A DNA stretch of 64,000 bases from positions 248,001 to 312,000 of the forward strand of contig BRXU01000005.1 of assembly GCA_030267565.1 (NCBI GenBank). The letters run 5' to 3'. The stretch comes from Pleodorina starrii. Its lineage: Eukaryota; Chlorophyta; Chlorophyceae; Chlamydomonadales; Volvocaceae. The notes under the pieces were generated by a model that did not search any database, had not been told where the DNA came from, and worked only from the letters and a program-made list of their open reading frames with translations. Position 1 is the first letter of the stretch, and every line of letters begins with the position of its first letter. Positions 1 to 12,600 of this stretch are shown piece by piece. A program made the position numbers and the translations under genes.

Positions 1-175
1 GGTCACCACTTGTTGCATAACACCGCACCTGACGCTCGACACCCGACACCAGGCGGGGCGGGAGCCCCGAATTGGCACCGCTGTTGCTACCGCCATAGCA
101 CTACCGCTCCTGCTGACGTCCCCCGCCCCCGCCGCTGGCGCCCCGCCCCTGCCCCCACCCCCGCCCTGCCCCCAG

Positions 176-457
176 GTCTGCAACTACGATTTCTCCAACC
201 CGGGCTACAGCGAAGCCACGGGCCACTTCACGCAGATGGTGTGGGCCGACACCACTTCCATCGGGTGCGGCTACACCAACTGCGGCGCCGGCGGCGTGGC
301 GGGTCTGCGGCGCAACACCGGCATCCTGGTGTGCCACTACAGCCCACCGGGAAACCAAAACTACGCCGCTGCGTTCATGAGGAACGTCCAGCCGCCATCG
401 GCCTACCCGGCATCATGCGCTGGCGGGCTCGCCGGCCGCCGCCGGCGCGGCCAGTAG
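176..457 (+). CDS. CAP/SCP/PR-1 domain secreted protein, C-terminal exon (5' part outside window)
   Basis: Last exon of a CAP-superfamily (cysteine-rich secretory, antigen 5, PR-1) protein. A pyrimidine-rich tract ending in CAG at 173-175 is the acceptor, and the frame then runs 93 codons to TAG at 455-457. The CAP1 signature GHFTQMVWADTTSIGCGY and the CAP2 signature ILVCHYSPPGNQN are both present, with the conserved His and the Cys residues that form disulfides in this fold. The tail after the CAP core is short and basic (AGRRRRGQ). Family members are extracellular; algal ones are thought to be wall or matrix proteins, but their biochemical role is not known. Earlier exons, including any signal peptide, are not recognisable in the 175 bases upstream and probably lie beyond the left edge. 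Family call is firm; function is open. Confidence 0.85.
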   Translation, partial: VCNYDFSNPGYSEATGHFTQMVWADTTSIGCGYTNCGAGGVAGLRRNTGILVCHYSPPGNQNYAAAFMRNVQPPSAYPASCAGGLAGRRRRGQ

Positions 458-995
458 GGCAGGAAGGGTTCGCCGCCCGCCGCCGCCGCCGCCGCCGCCG
501 CCCGCCACCGCCGCTAATGCCTCCGATAGTCGGTTTCCGAGGGGGGCAGGCCGCAGCTGCGGGCAGTGGCTCTGGCTCCGGCAGGCGCATGGTGTGGCGC
601 CTACGACGGCTGCATTGTCTCATCTGGGTTTTTGGCGGATAGAGTGCCCGCAGCAGCGCGTGAGTGGCCTTGATCTGTCATAGTTCGGAGTGAAATTGGG
701 CGGAGCACCGTTCTGCTTTGGAAGGCTTGGCAAGGCGGAGGAGAGTTCGCAGGTAGAATGAGGCGTGCGTCGGAGAGAAAGAAAGGTGCCATCTGCACTC
801 CGGGGCTGTCCTTATCGTCAGCCTGGCAGGGCCCGGCCTGCTGGCGGGGTGCCTCGCCACGCACGCCCGGCGACAGCCCACAGCCCACGTCTCCGCTGGT
901 TTTTGATTTGGTTTTACTCGTTTCGCTTGACAGATCGTGCGTAAATGGGCAGGATGTGCCCCGCAGTGTGTTACCGGTACTGCTGCAAGGCGGAG

Positions 996-1084
996 CCCAA
1001 AGCGGCTTGCCAGTCCTGCCATGTCCCGTGAACAGACTCTGCCCATGGGCAGAGTACATGGCAGGACTGGCAAGCCGCTTTGGG
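996..1084. repeat. Perfect 29-bp inverted repeat with a nested 20-bp palindrome
   Basis: Arms at 996-1024 and 1056-1084 are perfect reverse complements over 29 bases. The 31-base loop contains a second perfect palindrome at 1036-1055 (ACTCTGCCCATGGGCAGAGT) that abuts the right arm. Transcribed, it would fold into a long hairpin with a side stem. It could be a tiny MITE, a small-RNA hairpin or a 3' UTR structure; no target-site duplication is obvious. Confidence 0.8.
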
Positions 1085-2034
1085 TTGGCACCGCATTCAT
1101 ATCAAAAGGCTTTAAACAGTGTATGTGCCTGTTCTCGATTGGGGATGCCGTGGAGTTGAGAAGCGGGGAAAGACAGCCGCACTCGAGTCGTACATGGATG
1201 GGCGGTCCCGCCCGAGCCATTACGCCACACGATTATCTTCCTCGTGCCCGAAAACGATAGCGTAAAAGACTGTCTGATTTGGTTTGGGCGTGGTTGAGGG
1301 CTACGGAATTCTGAACCCCAAAGGACCCCAAGCCTGGCACATAGTCCTGTGTTGTGAAGGGCTCATGGAGGCGGCGGGTGCTTGGCAATGGAGGGCACTG
1401 AATGGGTCAGCGAGAAAGGCGACGACTTAGACCGTCCCTAGGGTTTACCCTGGTATGCGCACGGGGCCTTTTTAGACGGTGTTCGAATTTTTGCCGCGGG
1501 CGCCCGGATAATGTCGCTGCTATTCAAGAGGGGTGGCGCAGGATGGCGGTAGGTCGCGGGCATCCGCGACGGAGACGTGCAGGTTGCTGACCGGCAAGCC
1601 GCGATCAGCGCGGCTACATCAACCACGCCTTAACGCTCGTGCGATTCTCGAGCGCAAGGCAAACTGCGGGAATTTTAGACAGCAGGCATAAGCGGGAGTG
1701 CTACAGTGCTAGTTCGTCGTGGTGGTGCACCCTAAGAATGAGCGCCTAGTGCTCATGTGTAGCGGCAGCACGGCGCCATGTTGTTATGACGCCCTGCCTG
1801 GGTCATGTAATAACCAAGTATCTCGCTCCCACCTTCGACCCGCCCCAGCAAGACCCCCTCATAGCTGGAGCTACCTCGCCCGCTGATCGAAAACGCCATA
1901 CCTCCCGATAATGTTGTGTCGTCACGATTCGTCAATTTTGCTGATTTAACCTGAGCCTGCCTCCGCCCATACTCGCTCGCCCTAGCCATGGCCGCACGGT
2001 CGCTTACGCCCTTCAGAAACCTCGTGCTGGCCCG

Positions 2035-2106
2035 CAGACTCTACCTAGGCTTGTAGACTCTACCTAGGCTTGTAGACTCTACCTAGGGCCCGCAGACTCT
2101 ACCTAG
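2035..2106. repeat. Short tandem repeat, unit about 19 bp
   Basis: The block AGACTCTACCTAG recurs four times, the first three separated by GCTTGT and the last by GGCCCGC. This gives a period of about 19-20 bases. It lies in the intergenic region and does not look coding. Confidence 0.75.
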
Positions 2107-2502
2107 CCAACGGCCATTGAAAGATCTGCAGCCCACTGTAAATCTTGTAATTAACAGGATAACTAACTCTTGCACATTAACAGGAAAACTAACTAACTAG
2201 AGAGCGACGTGACCTCGAGAGCCCCAGATGGCGCAACACGTGGAGCGCTCCGCTCGCCCCCAGCCCGCGGACAGGTCACAGTCCTCTTCGAATCGCAGCC
2301 CAGCCCCCATGCTTGCTTGTCAACAGTACGCCCGACGTGCGACATTCTACGCACAGTGCCACTGCCAGCATCGGCAGCACGCATTGGCACACACTTCCCT
2401 GCTCTGTCGGATGCGGCGACCCACGCACACGCCGGCTATGCCCCCGCCCTTCTCCCTCCCATTTTCCTCCCATCCCATCTTCTTTCCTGGTGAAGCACCA
2501 GC

Positions 2503-5500
2503 TCAGCACGCCACGGCCCCCGTTCGGTAGATGGGACTCCCGGCCAGCGCCGGCATGGGCGGCATCGGCGGCATGTTGGGAACACGCACCGCCGCGCCCA
2601 CGTCATGCAGCGGCGGCGATGTGATGGACGGCAAGTTGACGGCACCGCCGCCGCCGGCGCCGCCGCTGTAGGGGTCCATCCCGGAGGGCGGGCCCACGGC
2701 GGTTTCGGAGGTGACGGTGGAGCCGCGCATCGCGGGCATGCCCGACATCTGACCCACGATGCCCCCGTGCCGCTGCGCCTGCGGGTGCGGGAGATGACGC
2801 ATTACAGCGAGTAAGGGGATGCAAGTATTACAAGAGGGGAGGGTGATTGGAAGGCGCCCGGCCTCGCCAGGCAAACGCAGACAAGAGCGCGTTGTGGCCG
2901 GATCGCTTCTGCCGTTGTGGCCGGATCGGTTGTGCCGTTGTGGCCGGATCGGTCCACCAGCGGCAATCTTGGAGTTGACCAGCCCCAGCAAGGTGAGTTG
3001 AGGCCGCACCGGTCTGCCCAGGGGCCTCTGGGGAGAGTCAGCTGCTGCCGCTTCTCCGCCTGCATCAACCCTCGGCACACGCCCCGCACTGCATTCGAAG
3101 GGTGACCGCCCCAGCGCGCGCCGCTGGCAAGGCGAACATGCCTGGCCATAGAGGACACACCGTCGCCTCCCTCATCACGCCCGCTTCGCAGACACTGCGC
3201 TGCTCACCTGGCCGAGCTGTTCCAGCGGCCCCACCGACGAAACAGCCCCCGCCGAGTCCGTCACCGACAGCGGCTGCTGCGCCCCGGCTAACATCGGCAT
3301 CTCGCCGGTCGCCGCGCCCGCGCCCGCGGCGGCCTCGCCGGCGGCGCCACCGCCGCTCATGTACATGGCCACGTGGGGGGCGGACATCTGCTGCTGCGCA
3401 GCGCCGCCGCCGGTCTCTCGGCCAATGCCCAAACCATCCGTGTCGTATCCGTCGTAGTCAGTCGGCGTCGTCATCTGCGCGCAACCAAGCACGCCATGGC
3501 CCGACGGCCGTGACGATGACAAACCAAACAGCCTTAACAGCAGCACCCACACGAGGGTTCTGGGCACCCATCGCAGGACTTTGCATTGCCTGGCGGATCT
3601 TTGGCAAGTTTTTTCGCGAGCATTAGATCAACCGCACGGCGGATATTCCATGTGGACAGGCGCAAGAGGCGCACGCATCTCTCTGAACCCAAGAGCCCAA
3701 CGTCAGCGCCAAACAGACCAGCGCCGGCAACACAGCAGCCCCAAACATCGCAGCACAAGCGCCGGTGCCAGTGCGCCAGTCCCAGCGCGACACGCGACCC
3801 GACTCTCAACAGCGCGACCCGACTCACCACTCCCACTTGGTCGAGCACCTCAAACAGGCTGATCGTGTCCAGGACGGCTTCGTCAAAGGGGTCCTCCATC
3901 GCCACCACGCTGTCCAGAATGCCCAGCAGCGCAATGTGGCTCTGCGGGTGTGTGCGCCGGGAACAAACGGAAGACGAGGAGGAGAAGCGGAAAAGGAGGT
4001 AAGTAGCGGTAATGAGAAACTGCAACGGGAGCTTCGGTACTGGGCGCTCAGCCGGAGACATGCGTGCGCTCAGGGGGTTGTTGCTGTGCGCTTGCAGGTG
4101 CTTGGTCCAGGTGCTTGGGGCCCCAAGACCGGCGGTTCGGGTGTGCAAATGAGGTGCGTCGCGCGGCGTAAAGGGCGGGCCGGCGTCCAGTTGCTGTGCG
4201 CTGCGGGGCACTTGGGAACATCGCACTCTGCACTTTGTGTGGCCAGCCAGCGACGACAACGTGCAAGTGCGCCGACGGTGCTGCTGCGGCGGTACCGTGG
4301 CCCCACCGTAGACCTACCAGCACACCCACGATGCCCGCGAACGTCCGCATGTTGCGAGCAGAGCCGACCGAGTTCCAAAACGGGCCCATCGCCACGGGGA
4401 TCACCACAACCACGAGCCAGCGGAACGTCGCCCTGAGGACCTGCGGCCAAGGCAATGGTAGCACAGCAGCGTCAAGGCGGCGCAGCCGCAGCCACGTGGG
4501 CGAAAGTCAGTCGCCAGTTATTGGGAGGCCTGTCCCCACGGACGGCGCACCCCGCCACGGGCGTCCCAGACAGGAGAAGCCCTTCTCCTCCGGCCGCAAA
4601 CTCCGGGAAAGTCATGACACATGGACACATTGGCGGCTGGGTGCACCAGGGTGAGGGGCCACTGCGACAGTTGGCGGGCGCCCCATGCAGCTAATGTCGC
4701 GTGAATCGAATTGCCAGTGAGTTCAACCGGGCAGCTGGCTCACCACGGGCGTGCGCATCTCCTTGATGCTGCTGAGCCGCTCCGTCGCCGCGTGAATGGC
4801 CTCCACCTTGGCCGACAAGCTGAGGATCTGGGGTGGGCCATTCGGGGTTTAGTGGTTTCGTTCGAAGTACAGCGCTGCGGCCGGGCGAAAAGATCCAGGG
4901 AAGCAGCGACAACGCTGGCGGCGGCGCAACGCGAGCGGGCGGCGCCAACCCGGCGGCTGCGCCTTCCCTGGAGCCAGCACGTGCAGCCACATGATCCACG
5001 TGCAAGCATGACCGTGTTTACTGCAACTTTGCAAATACCTAACCTAAGCGCTAACATGGGGAGCTGTCGACGTGCCCGCCCGGCGACCTCCCCAAGCACC
5101 ACCCTATCCCTGCAAGGGTTCTACCGCTGACCCACATCGCCAAATGCGTCTCCGCAATCTCCCGCCTTGCGCTTTCCCATCGCGATACCACTCCACCCCA
5201 CTGCCTGCCGTCCCCCTGCGGCCCTGCGCACCCTGTTACCCATGGGCTGGGCCCTGTATGGACCATGGACGGCCCGGCCCCAACCCGAATGATTGTCGGT
5301 CCGGCCCAAGCCGCGCCGGCCCCAACAGCACCCACTCACCCACCCCGACCTCACCAGGGCCTCGCTCACGCCCGTCGCACGGAGTCGCGCCACAGCCAGG
5401 TGCATGTCGCGAACACCCCGATGCACCCGCCGCAGGTACAGTCCCAGCTCCGTGGAGACTTTGAGCTGCGGGGGAAGTGGGTTGGGGAGGGCAAGGGGTG

Positions 5501-6226
5501 GGGTTGCTGCCGCGAGTGATCACCTGCCAAACCCTAGCAAGCCACGCAGTCGTGAGGCACACGCACGTGCAAAACCCAGGTCCCTTGGGGGCAGCAATCA
5601 CCCAGGCCTCGCGGAGTTTCTACCACCTCAGGACCACCACGCGAGGAATGCTCCGGGGAGAGGCAGATCCCCAACGGAAGCCTCACCAGCTCATCGGTGG
5701 AGCTTGGCGTGGACGAGCGGTACGGCAGAAAGAAATGACGAGCATATGGCCGGCGATGCTGCAGGTACTGGCGCACGTCCTCGATGAACGCGGCTGCTTT
5801 GCGGTAAAGGTCGGCCGACGCATCTTGTTGCGCGGCTGTTGTTCCAGCCGGGCGGTTGATGAGCAACGACACGAAAGACGCCTTAAAATCAGTCAGGGAG
5901 CGGAGAGCTCTTTCTCTCCGGTTGAAGACGAAGATGAGCAGGATGGTGAGGGGCAGCACTATGTACATGAAAAACACAAGGACCACCTCCGACGACGCTT
6001 CCGCGTAGTTGGTGGTCTGCGTCCCCGCGATAGCTGCGACTATGACTCCAATGCTGATCCATGCCGACCATGACAGGCACGCAATTGAGACGACGAAGGC
6101 GAAGAAGAGGTCCAGGAACTCGGTTGCAAATTGCACTAATTGGTGACGGAAGTCAAATATAGTCGACCGGGTGAAAGAAGGAAGCCCCTTCGAGCGCAGC
6201 GAGACAACGATAGTCCCCTTGGCCAT
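2503..6226 (-). CDS. Multi-pass membrane protein with a bestrophin-like EDPF motif, 7 exons, about 503 aa
   Basis: Exons on the minus strand: 6226-5687, 5465-5355, 4827-4744, 4440-4318, 3941-3828, 3474-3208, 2778-2503. Every intron is GT-AG and phase 0, which makes the model internally consistent. ATG is at 6226 and TGA ends at 2503. Residues about 39-68 and 80-103 are strongly hydrophobic. A basic, helical middle follows (about 104-245), then two more hydrophobic stretches (about 251-270 and 279-300). Right after the last one comes VVAMEDPFDEAVLDTISL, which resembles the E-[DN]-PFG segment that follows the last helix of bestrophin-type anion channels; this is a motif-level likeness only. The C-terminal 180 residues are Gly, Ala, Met and Pro rich and probably disordered. 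The gene is divergent from the NDUFB9 gene across 450 bases. Function is not assigned; an ion channel is one possibility. Confidence 0.75.
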
Positions 6227-6676
6227 AGTTATTGGCTGGAAGGTAACAGCGTTGAGGCGAGGTTTTCCGCCAGGGCTACCGTTTTAAAATGTGTCCTTCA
6301 ATACGTCCGTCAGTTAGCTTATACTGCAATAAACTGCTGCTCGTAGCACGCAGAGCTTCTGTGAAAGCAGTGCTTTGAACGCGTAGAGAGAATGACAGCC
6401 CAGCAGCGATGCTCCTTCAACTGTTGTTCCATCTAGACCACATCACAGTGTGGCATGTGGAGTATCAGCGTGCAATGACTGGCCGAATGAAAGGGGATTG
6501 GATTTGCATGAGTTTTGGGCCCGTCAGTGTCTCGTCCAATCGTACAACAGTTCCTGTATTCTGTATTTTGTGTAATGCTTCTCTAGCGAAGGAATGCGAT
6601 AGGAGCGTACCCGCACTTCAGGCACGTTTCTGTTATCGTCACTGCCGCTGTGAAGGAGGACTTAGGCTTGCCAATC
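6227..6676. promoter_or_regulatory. Divergent intergenic region between the membrane-protein gene and NDUFB9
   Basis: The start codons at 6226 (-) and 6677 (+) are only 450 bases apart, so both promoters and 5' UTRs must share this stretch. It is less GC-rich than the flanking exons. No clear TATA box or known operator was recognised. Confidence 0.5.
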
Positions 6677-7648
6677 ATGGCGTCCGAGATAGTCCTTGCT
6701 TTACCGCATAAGCTGCGCGTTATGCGGATGTATCGGACGGGTCTGAAGGAGCTTATTAACTGGAGCTCGCACCGGCACGAGTGGTACCCTCGGGTGGGTT
6801 GTGCCCCATTTCCGAAGAGCTGGAACTATTGCAATGATAGTTTTGATTTTTAATGCAATCTAAGCTCAATTTACTAAGGTCATATTTAGCGGAAACAGGG
6901 CGTGGGCAGGCTGGCCCCTCAAAATGGTCGCCGTCCTGCCCTTTCAGGCTTACGCTCTGCGTCAGGAGTTCGAGGACAACCGCAACTTGGTGAGACCGTG
7001 AAATGTGTCCGCAGTTGCTCAAAGATGGCACATTAAATCTTGTGTCATGTCGTTGCGCGTCTTGCCTAGCCTTTTGCTGCATTTGTCACGGTCGCGGCGT
7101 TGGTCACGGACGCAGACGGACCGTGAAGATATTCGGAAAAAGGTGGAGCACGGCGAGGAGCTGCTCGCTCGCTTCCGGTACTGGGAGCCCGTCATCAGTA
7201 AGTCAAGTTGCGTTTCCTAAGTCGTCCTGCTGTGGCATGTTCTTATCGTGAGTGTGCCCTGCAGAGCCGGAGTTCATTGGTGGAACGGCATACTCCATCA
7301 ACCCCAGCCAACCCAAGGTGGGGCCCGGGGTACAAGCACGTGGGGGTACGACAGCCGCAGCAATGGCGGGTCAGGCACGGGTGTTGGTTCTTAAGCTCCC
7401 TGCGGAATGGGTTCAATGTGTGTGGCCTGGGCGATGCAGTGGTGTTGCAACACGCAAAAGCCGCAAACCGCGCGAGTCTGGGGAGCTCCGCATCCTTTTC
7501 TCCCACGGCGCGAAGCGCTTTCTTATCTTGGCGCCAGGTTCAAAGACACCGCTATGCCCCACCACGGCTGCTGCTTCTGTGCCTGCAGCTCAAGTTCATT
7601 CCCAACTTCGACTATCTGGACGAGTACAAGAAGGGCGACCACCTCTAA
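6677..7648 (+). CDS. NDUFB9: Mitochondrial complex I subunit NDUFB9/B22 (LYR family), 5 exons, 117 aa
   Basis: Exons 6677-6793, 6948-6989, 7116-7197, 7265-7317 and 7589-7648 join in phase to 117 residues ending with TAA. The start HKLRVMRMYRTGLKELINW carries the LYR-type motif as MYR. LYR proteins bind the mitochondrial acyl carrier protein, and NDUFB9 does so in the distal membrane arm of NADH:ubiquinone oxidoreductase. The middle (YALRQEFEDNRNL, then a Lys/Glu-rich helix) and the segment KPEFIGGTAYSINPSQPK match the PGGTSY region of the family. The tail FIPNFDYLDEYKKGDHL is short, as expected for algal and plant B22, which lacks the long C-terminus of the animal subunit. The ATG at 6677 is preferred over an upstream in-frame non-ATG start. 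Confidence 0.87.
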
Positions 7649-9665
7649 GCGGTCATGGACCCATACGGCGGCTGGTGGTCGTGTTCGGGAGGGCTTGGCA
7701 GGTTGCGCAGCTGCTAGCTTCCGCCGAAAGGGCGCGGTATGCGCTTGGACTTGCCGCGGTCATGACGCTGCTTGCCGCCCTGGCGGAAGCACTTCCGTGC
7801 GGATGCCAACAGAGCGTAATCGTGACCTTCAGTGGGCTCGCATGTCCTAGGACCCCTGCGTCTTGGTGTACTGGGGTCGAGAAAAAGGTTGCGACGCCAG
7901 CCCTCCTTTGGTCATACTCCCCGCGCCCTCAGAAATGGGGAGGAACATGAGGCCGCCGCGGGACCCGCTGAGCATCGCGTGTCGTGACAGGCGTGTTGGG
8001 TGGTGTTTACGGTGGCTTGGCTTGCGCTGCGGCATTGCCGCTTTTAGAGGATACGCGTGCGCAACCTCTGATGGCATGGCTCAGTTTCCTTGGCTTATGT
8101 GTGTGTCCACTAGATGACAGGCGCGAAGGATGGTCGAAGGCGCGAGCGTGTTGAGGAGCCTTGTAGGGTTCGTTATGTTTCAGGGCATGGTTTCTACAGA
8201 CGGCCATGCCTCTCGATGTACCGTAAGTTTGCCACCAGGTCGACCGGTTAGGCATGCACTTGGTGCGCCCCTGCGCTACCGTGCGTACATGCACAAATGC
8301 GGATTGTCCTATCTGTGGTGTTGAATGACGTGTAACAGCGCTGTAGGATGTCACGTAGGCCCTAGCCCTGATTCCCGAGAGGACACCCAGTTCAGCAGCC
8401 AAGTTAACGCCACACATAGCCCTACAAGGCCGTTCTTTGAAATGCATGGAACATGATGACGTCCATGACCTTCCATCTGCTCAGTCTCCCCGTGACAGTT
8501 GTGACGACAAACGGGCGGCCAGCGGGTTTGCAAGGCATCGAGAATTGGGTCAAAGATCTTGCGGTAGTGTGAACTTGCACGCCGCAAAGGATGTCTTGCA
8601 CGCGTGACCAGCGCCGCATGAAGGGCGTGCGGTGAAAGCCCGTAGACCCGCCCAAATACGCCGTACAAACGGTCGTGGGTGATTTTGAAGCAACGTGGCT
8701 CACCATGACATATTCACCTCTGCATTTGCGTTTGATACTTGGTACCATTTGCACTGTGCCTGAAATAACAAAAACACGCAGAAACAGGCATTTGCATTTT
8801 GAAGGCGAGGTACGCCAGCTGATTTTATACAGTAGACCTATGTGGTTTAAAATATATAGGCGTTGTTGGAGTTATTGATGCTGTTTGAGCTGGCGGCTTG
8901 AGCACGCTCGGAAGACCGGAGGATGGACTTGTGCCAGAGCACCGTCAGCAGCGATCGTCCACGGACCGCCTTATAGCTGAGCTTTGTAGAGGTGTCAGCC
9001 AATTGCGCAGAAGTCCTGCTTCGGCGTCGCTCTCTGGTGTGATTTGGAGCATGAGGAAGCCTAAGTCCACAGCTGCGCTAGACGTGGAAGCGGCTGAACA
9101 GGCGCCAGGGCGCGGGGTAAGATGGGGGCATGGGCGCCATACCACACTCGCCTCGTCCTGCGCGGTCATTTCCTCTCTGGGTCGAGGGTTGCGCGAAAGC
9201 AGCTGCTCGGCTTCCGTCGTCAGCTTCCGACAAACCCTGCCAACGCCACTTGATCCTGGCCAATGCAGGCAGGATCAAGCACGTGGGGGGTTAATGGCCA
9301 GTCAGATGAGCGTGGTAATGGGCCCAGCACCAGTCGGCATGCGGCCGGGTATAGGGCGGAGGAGTATGCGGTGAGTCCGGCTATGGTCGGTCGAGGCCAC
9401 GGGTGGCCGTGAGCGTGCTTGCTAAGCGGGATAGGGAATCCCGGCGTCCTACCCGGGGGTGTTTACTGCGTCGACGCCTCTTTGAGGCCACTATTCAGGC
9501 TGCCGCCACGCGGGTGGTCCGTCTGTGAGTGTGAGCAAGCAGGCCTGCCTTGAAGCCTGCCCTCAAGACGAAGCGTTCAGCACTCTGCGTGTGCACCGCG
9601 TGCGCAGTTCCGGGGCCGATGTTCATACATTATTGCACATTGCGCTCTCGCGGCAGGCCGACAAC
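7649..9665. other. Intergenic: NDUFB9 3' UTR and upstream region of the TM-LRR gene
   Basis: A TGTAA at 8331-8335 would end an NDUFB9 3' UTR of about 0.7 kb. A small perfect 10-bp hairpin lies at 9249-9279 (CTTGATCCTG facing CAGGATCAAG). The open frames have no ATG start or family likeness. Nothing else was recognised. Confidence 0.45.
8331..8335 (+). other. Poly(A) signal TGTAA, probably of NDUFB9
   Basis: TGTAA is the usual polyadenylation signal in Chlamydomonas-type algae. No earlier copy was found on the plus strand after the NDUFB9 stop codon. Confidence 0.5.
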
Positions 9666-12600
9666 ATGGAGGGGGTGCCCTTCACCGCGGGCGCCGGGGG
9701 CTCCTCCGCGCTGCTCAAATACCGGAGCACAACGCAGGACCTCATAATCGGCGCGATGTTCAAGGTGCGCCCTGGCGTGCACGGTCAAATGCTTTGCCAT
9801 TACAGTAATAACTAGATTATGCGGGTGGGATGCCGATGCACCTGCCACGTGCGCACTCGGGCGCGCGGCTGAATCCTAGGTATCGCCGCACTTGGATGTG
9901 GCCAGTGCCTACTAGGCTCACGTGCTAGTTTAGTTGAGACAAAATGGGGACCATCGTTGCTGGAGGGCGCGGCGGATGGGCGGGCTGGAATCGCACAACG
10001 AGGTCACAAGGCACCTCCCGCGCGTGAGCCTCCTTCCGTGCCTCTTGTCCTGCAGTACCTGATGTGGGTCATCGCCATAGGGCCCTGGAAGTGCATCAAG
10101 GGCGTGTCCTGGGTGCTCAACAAGTGGCAGCGCTTCGTGTACCCGCTGTCGTACGCGCTGTTTTACGGCAGCGACGCGATGGACAAGACCATGCCCACCG
10201 TGCGCGCCGTCATCGTGTGGTTCTGGAACACCTCCTCACTGGCCCTGCACTTCGTGGACGTCATCCTCATCTTCGCAGTCATCAATGTACGTGCAGCAGC
10301 GCTATACGTCGGGAGCGGGGGTGGGGGCCCAGCGCGGTGTAGCGGGTCTTGGCGGTGGCAGCACGGGGTGCCCAGTGAGGGGGAGGAACCCGGAGACAAC
10401 CAACATCGAAGCCGATGGGGAAAGCCGGGAGGAAGGGGGGCCTGGGACAGAAGGGGCGCTTCCGAGTCCGAAACAGCTAGAGGCGAGGGAGAATGGATGG
10501 ACCCGCACGGGATGTGGGCGGAGCGAGAGCAGGGATAATGCGGGCAACGGCTAAACCCAAAGGCCTGCCTCCACGGCTGCCCCGCATCTCAACGGCCCGC
10601 ATGCAACCCCCCGGCCGGCCCCACCGCCTGCATCGCTCGTTCACCAACCTTTGTCGCCACCCTCCATTCCCGCCACCACTCAGATTGTGTCGCAGAACGG
10701 CAACGGCTGGGTGTCCATAACAATGGGCCTGCTGTACTTCCTGTCGCATTACCTGATGGCGGTCATCATGTGAGTTAGGCCCGGCGGGTCGCGGGCGCCG
10801 GTTTGCAGCGCCAGCAGCTGCGGCAGCTGCAACTGCAGCTGCAACGGGTTGTACCGAGAAGCGCATGTGGGTTACCTGGAGGGGCGCAAGCTCTGCAGCT
10901 GGGGCGGCCGTGAGGGCTCCAAAGAACCTCTTTCAGTAGCTGCCCGTCTTGGTTGCCGCCCCAAAGGCATGCGCCCGTGCTTCCACGCTTCACTCCTGCG
11001 GGCCTGCTCGGCGCAGGTACATGGAGAACGACAGGCCCATCGACTGCCCCGTCTATACCGGCGTGGATTTCCTCAACTTCGCCAGGCGGCAGGTGCGACC
11101 CAAAACAAGCCGCCAAGACATGCACCTGACAGGGTCCTCCCCGCTTGGCTTCGGATACCCGCACGCCTCGCGTGACATACTTCCAGTTCCCTGTCCGTCG
11201 GGCGTCTTGCCGCGGCCCTCCCCATCCGCTTCCCTAGCTACGCCCCTCTCAAACACCACTCTTGCGCTCCCATTCTCTCTCTCAACCTTCATTGTGTCCC
11301 ATCGCTTTCACACGGCTCTTTACTCCTCCCTCCCTTCCCTCCCTCCGCATCCGGCTGTGTCCCTGGGTCGCTGTGCTGCAGCTGGACGTGCTGTTCTTCG
11401 ACATCCAGCTGTTGTCGTCCGTGGTGCACAGCAACATCATGATTGAGGGCATGACGCAGATGATGCTGCAGGGCTACGAGGAGGCGCGAGTGTGCCTGCA
11501 CATGATCATGAACTCCCTGCCCGCCTGCATCATCCTGGGCGTGCTCTACGACGCCATCTTTGCGCTCAAGGACCAGTTCGAGTTGAGTGCTGGCTGCTAG
11601 CTGCGGTGCCTGTGCCGCCGCCGACCGCCGCGCTCCGGCCCTTAACCCCCTCGCTGGGTCCTCCGGCCTCGTATGAGCGACATCATGCATTTTTGCCTCA
11701 TGGGTGACGGTTTCGCAGCCCGCACTCGCCAATCCATGCTTGTCTCAATATCCTCGGTTCACCCGGAGCCGTGTGCCGCTCTCCCCTCTCTTGTCCTTCC
11801 CTGTCCTCGATTCGATTGTTTAACCCTCTGCGCCTCTGCTGCTCCTCCTCTGCTCCCCGTCCAGGCACATCCTGGAGCGCAAGTCGGCGATCAACGCCAT
11901 CTACGCCGCCTTCATGCTGGCGGTTCTCAATGTGGTGGACAAGTTCATCCGCCTCTCGCTGGCCGACCCCTGGCTGCACCCGCTCAACGAGGACGGCTAC
12001 CCGCTGCTCTACATGCGCTCCAATGCGGCGCGTCTGCCGCGAGCGCTCATGCTGGACTTCGTGTTCCGGTGCGGTTCGGAGCCTGGCTGTGAGGGACTGG
12101 GAGGGTCGCGCTGCTGCGGCCTTGCGGCCAGTCGGGGTCGATCGGGAGAGGGGTTGTTTTGTGGCGAGGGTGTTGCAAGATTGCGCGTGTGGCGCAGACG
12201 GTTTATGGTTTGTTGGCCGATACGCGCCGTTGCGGCTGGAGTACAGGAAGCCCTTCGAAAGGTGTTTGTGGCCGCCTGCCCTCCGCCTTGTGGCGGAGAT
12301 GGCGGGTGCCGCAGATCCTTGCCACCCTGTCCCTGGTGTCCCCGTAACGCAGGTGCAACGTTCAGCTGTCGGAGAACAACGACAGGCTCACGCTGCGGCC
12401 TCTGTACGACAAGTACGTCATCAACTGCAGGTACGGCGGCGGGATGCAGGTCGGCGCGCACGTTACCCCAGCTGGAGGGCCCACAGACACCTTCGCAGCG
12501 GCCGCACTGCACCGCGGCACACGCGACGCCGCGAGTGCCTGCCTGCGTGCCTGCCTGTTTGCCTCTGCATTCATACATGAAAAACATGGGGTTTTCGCCC

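Larger units (their letters stand above)
458..2502. other. Intergenic region, no gene recognised
   Basis: About 2 kb between the CAP gene and the 3' end of the minus-strand membrane-protein gene. It should contain both 3' UTRs because the two genes converge. It holds a perfect 29-bp inverted repeat (996-1084) and a short 19-bp tandem array (about 2035-2106). TGTAA motifs on the plus strand near 2134 and 2147 could serve the CAP gene, but only with an unusually long 3' UTR. The open frames here are short, start mostly without ATG and show no family likeness. Confidence 0.5.

Noticed and set aside
10..642. A 210-codon open frame over the CAP exon
   Set aside because: A different frame from the CAP signatures, without an ATG start, and rich in Arg from GC repeats.
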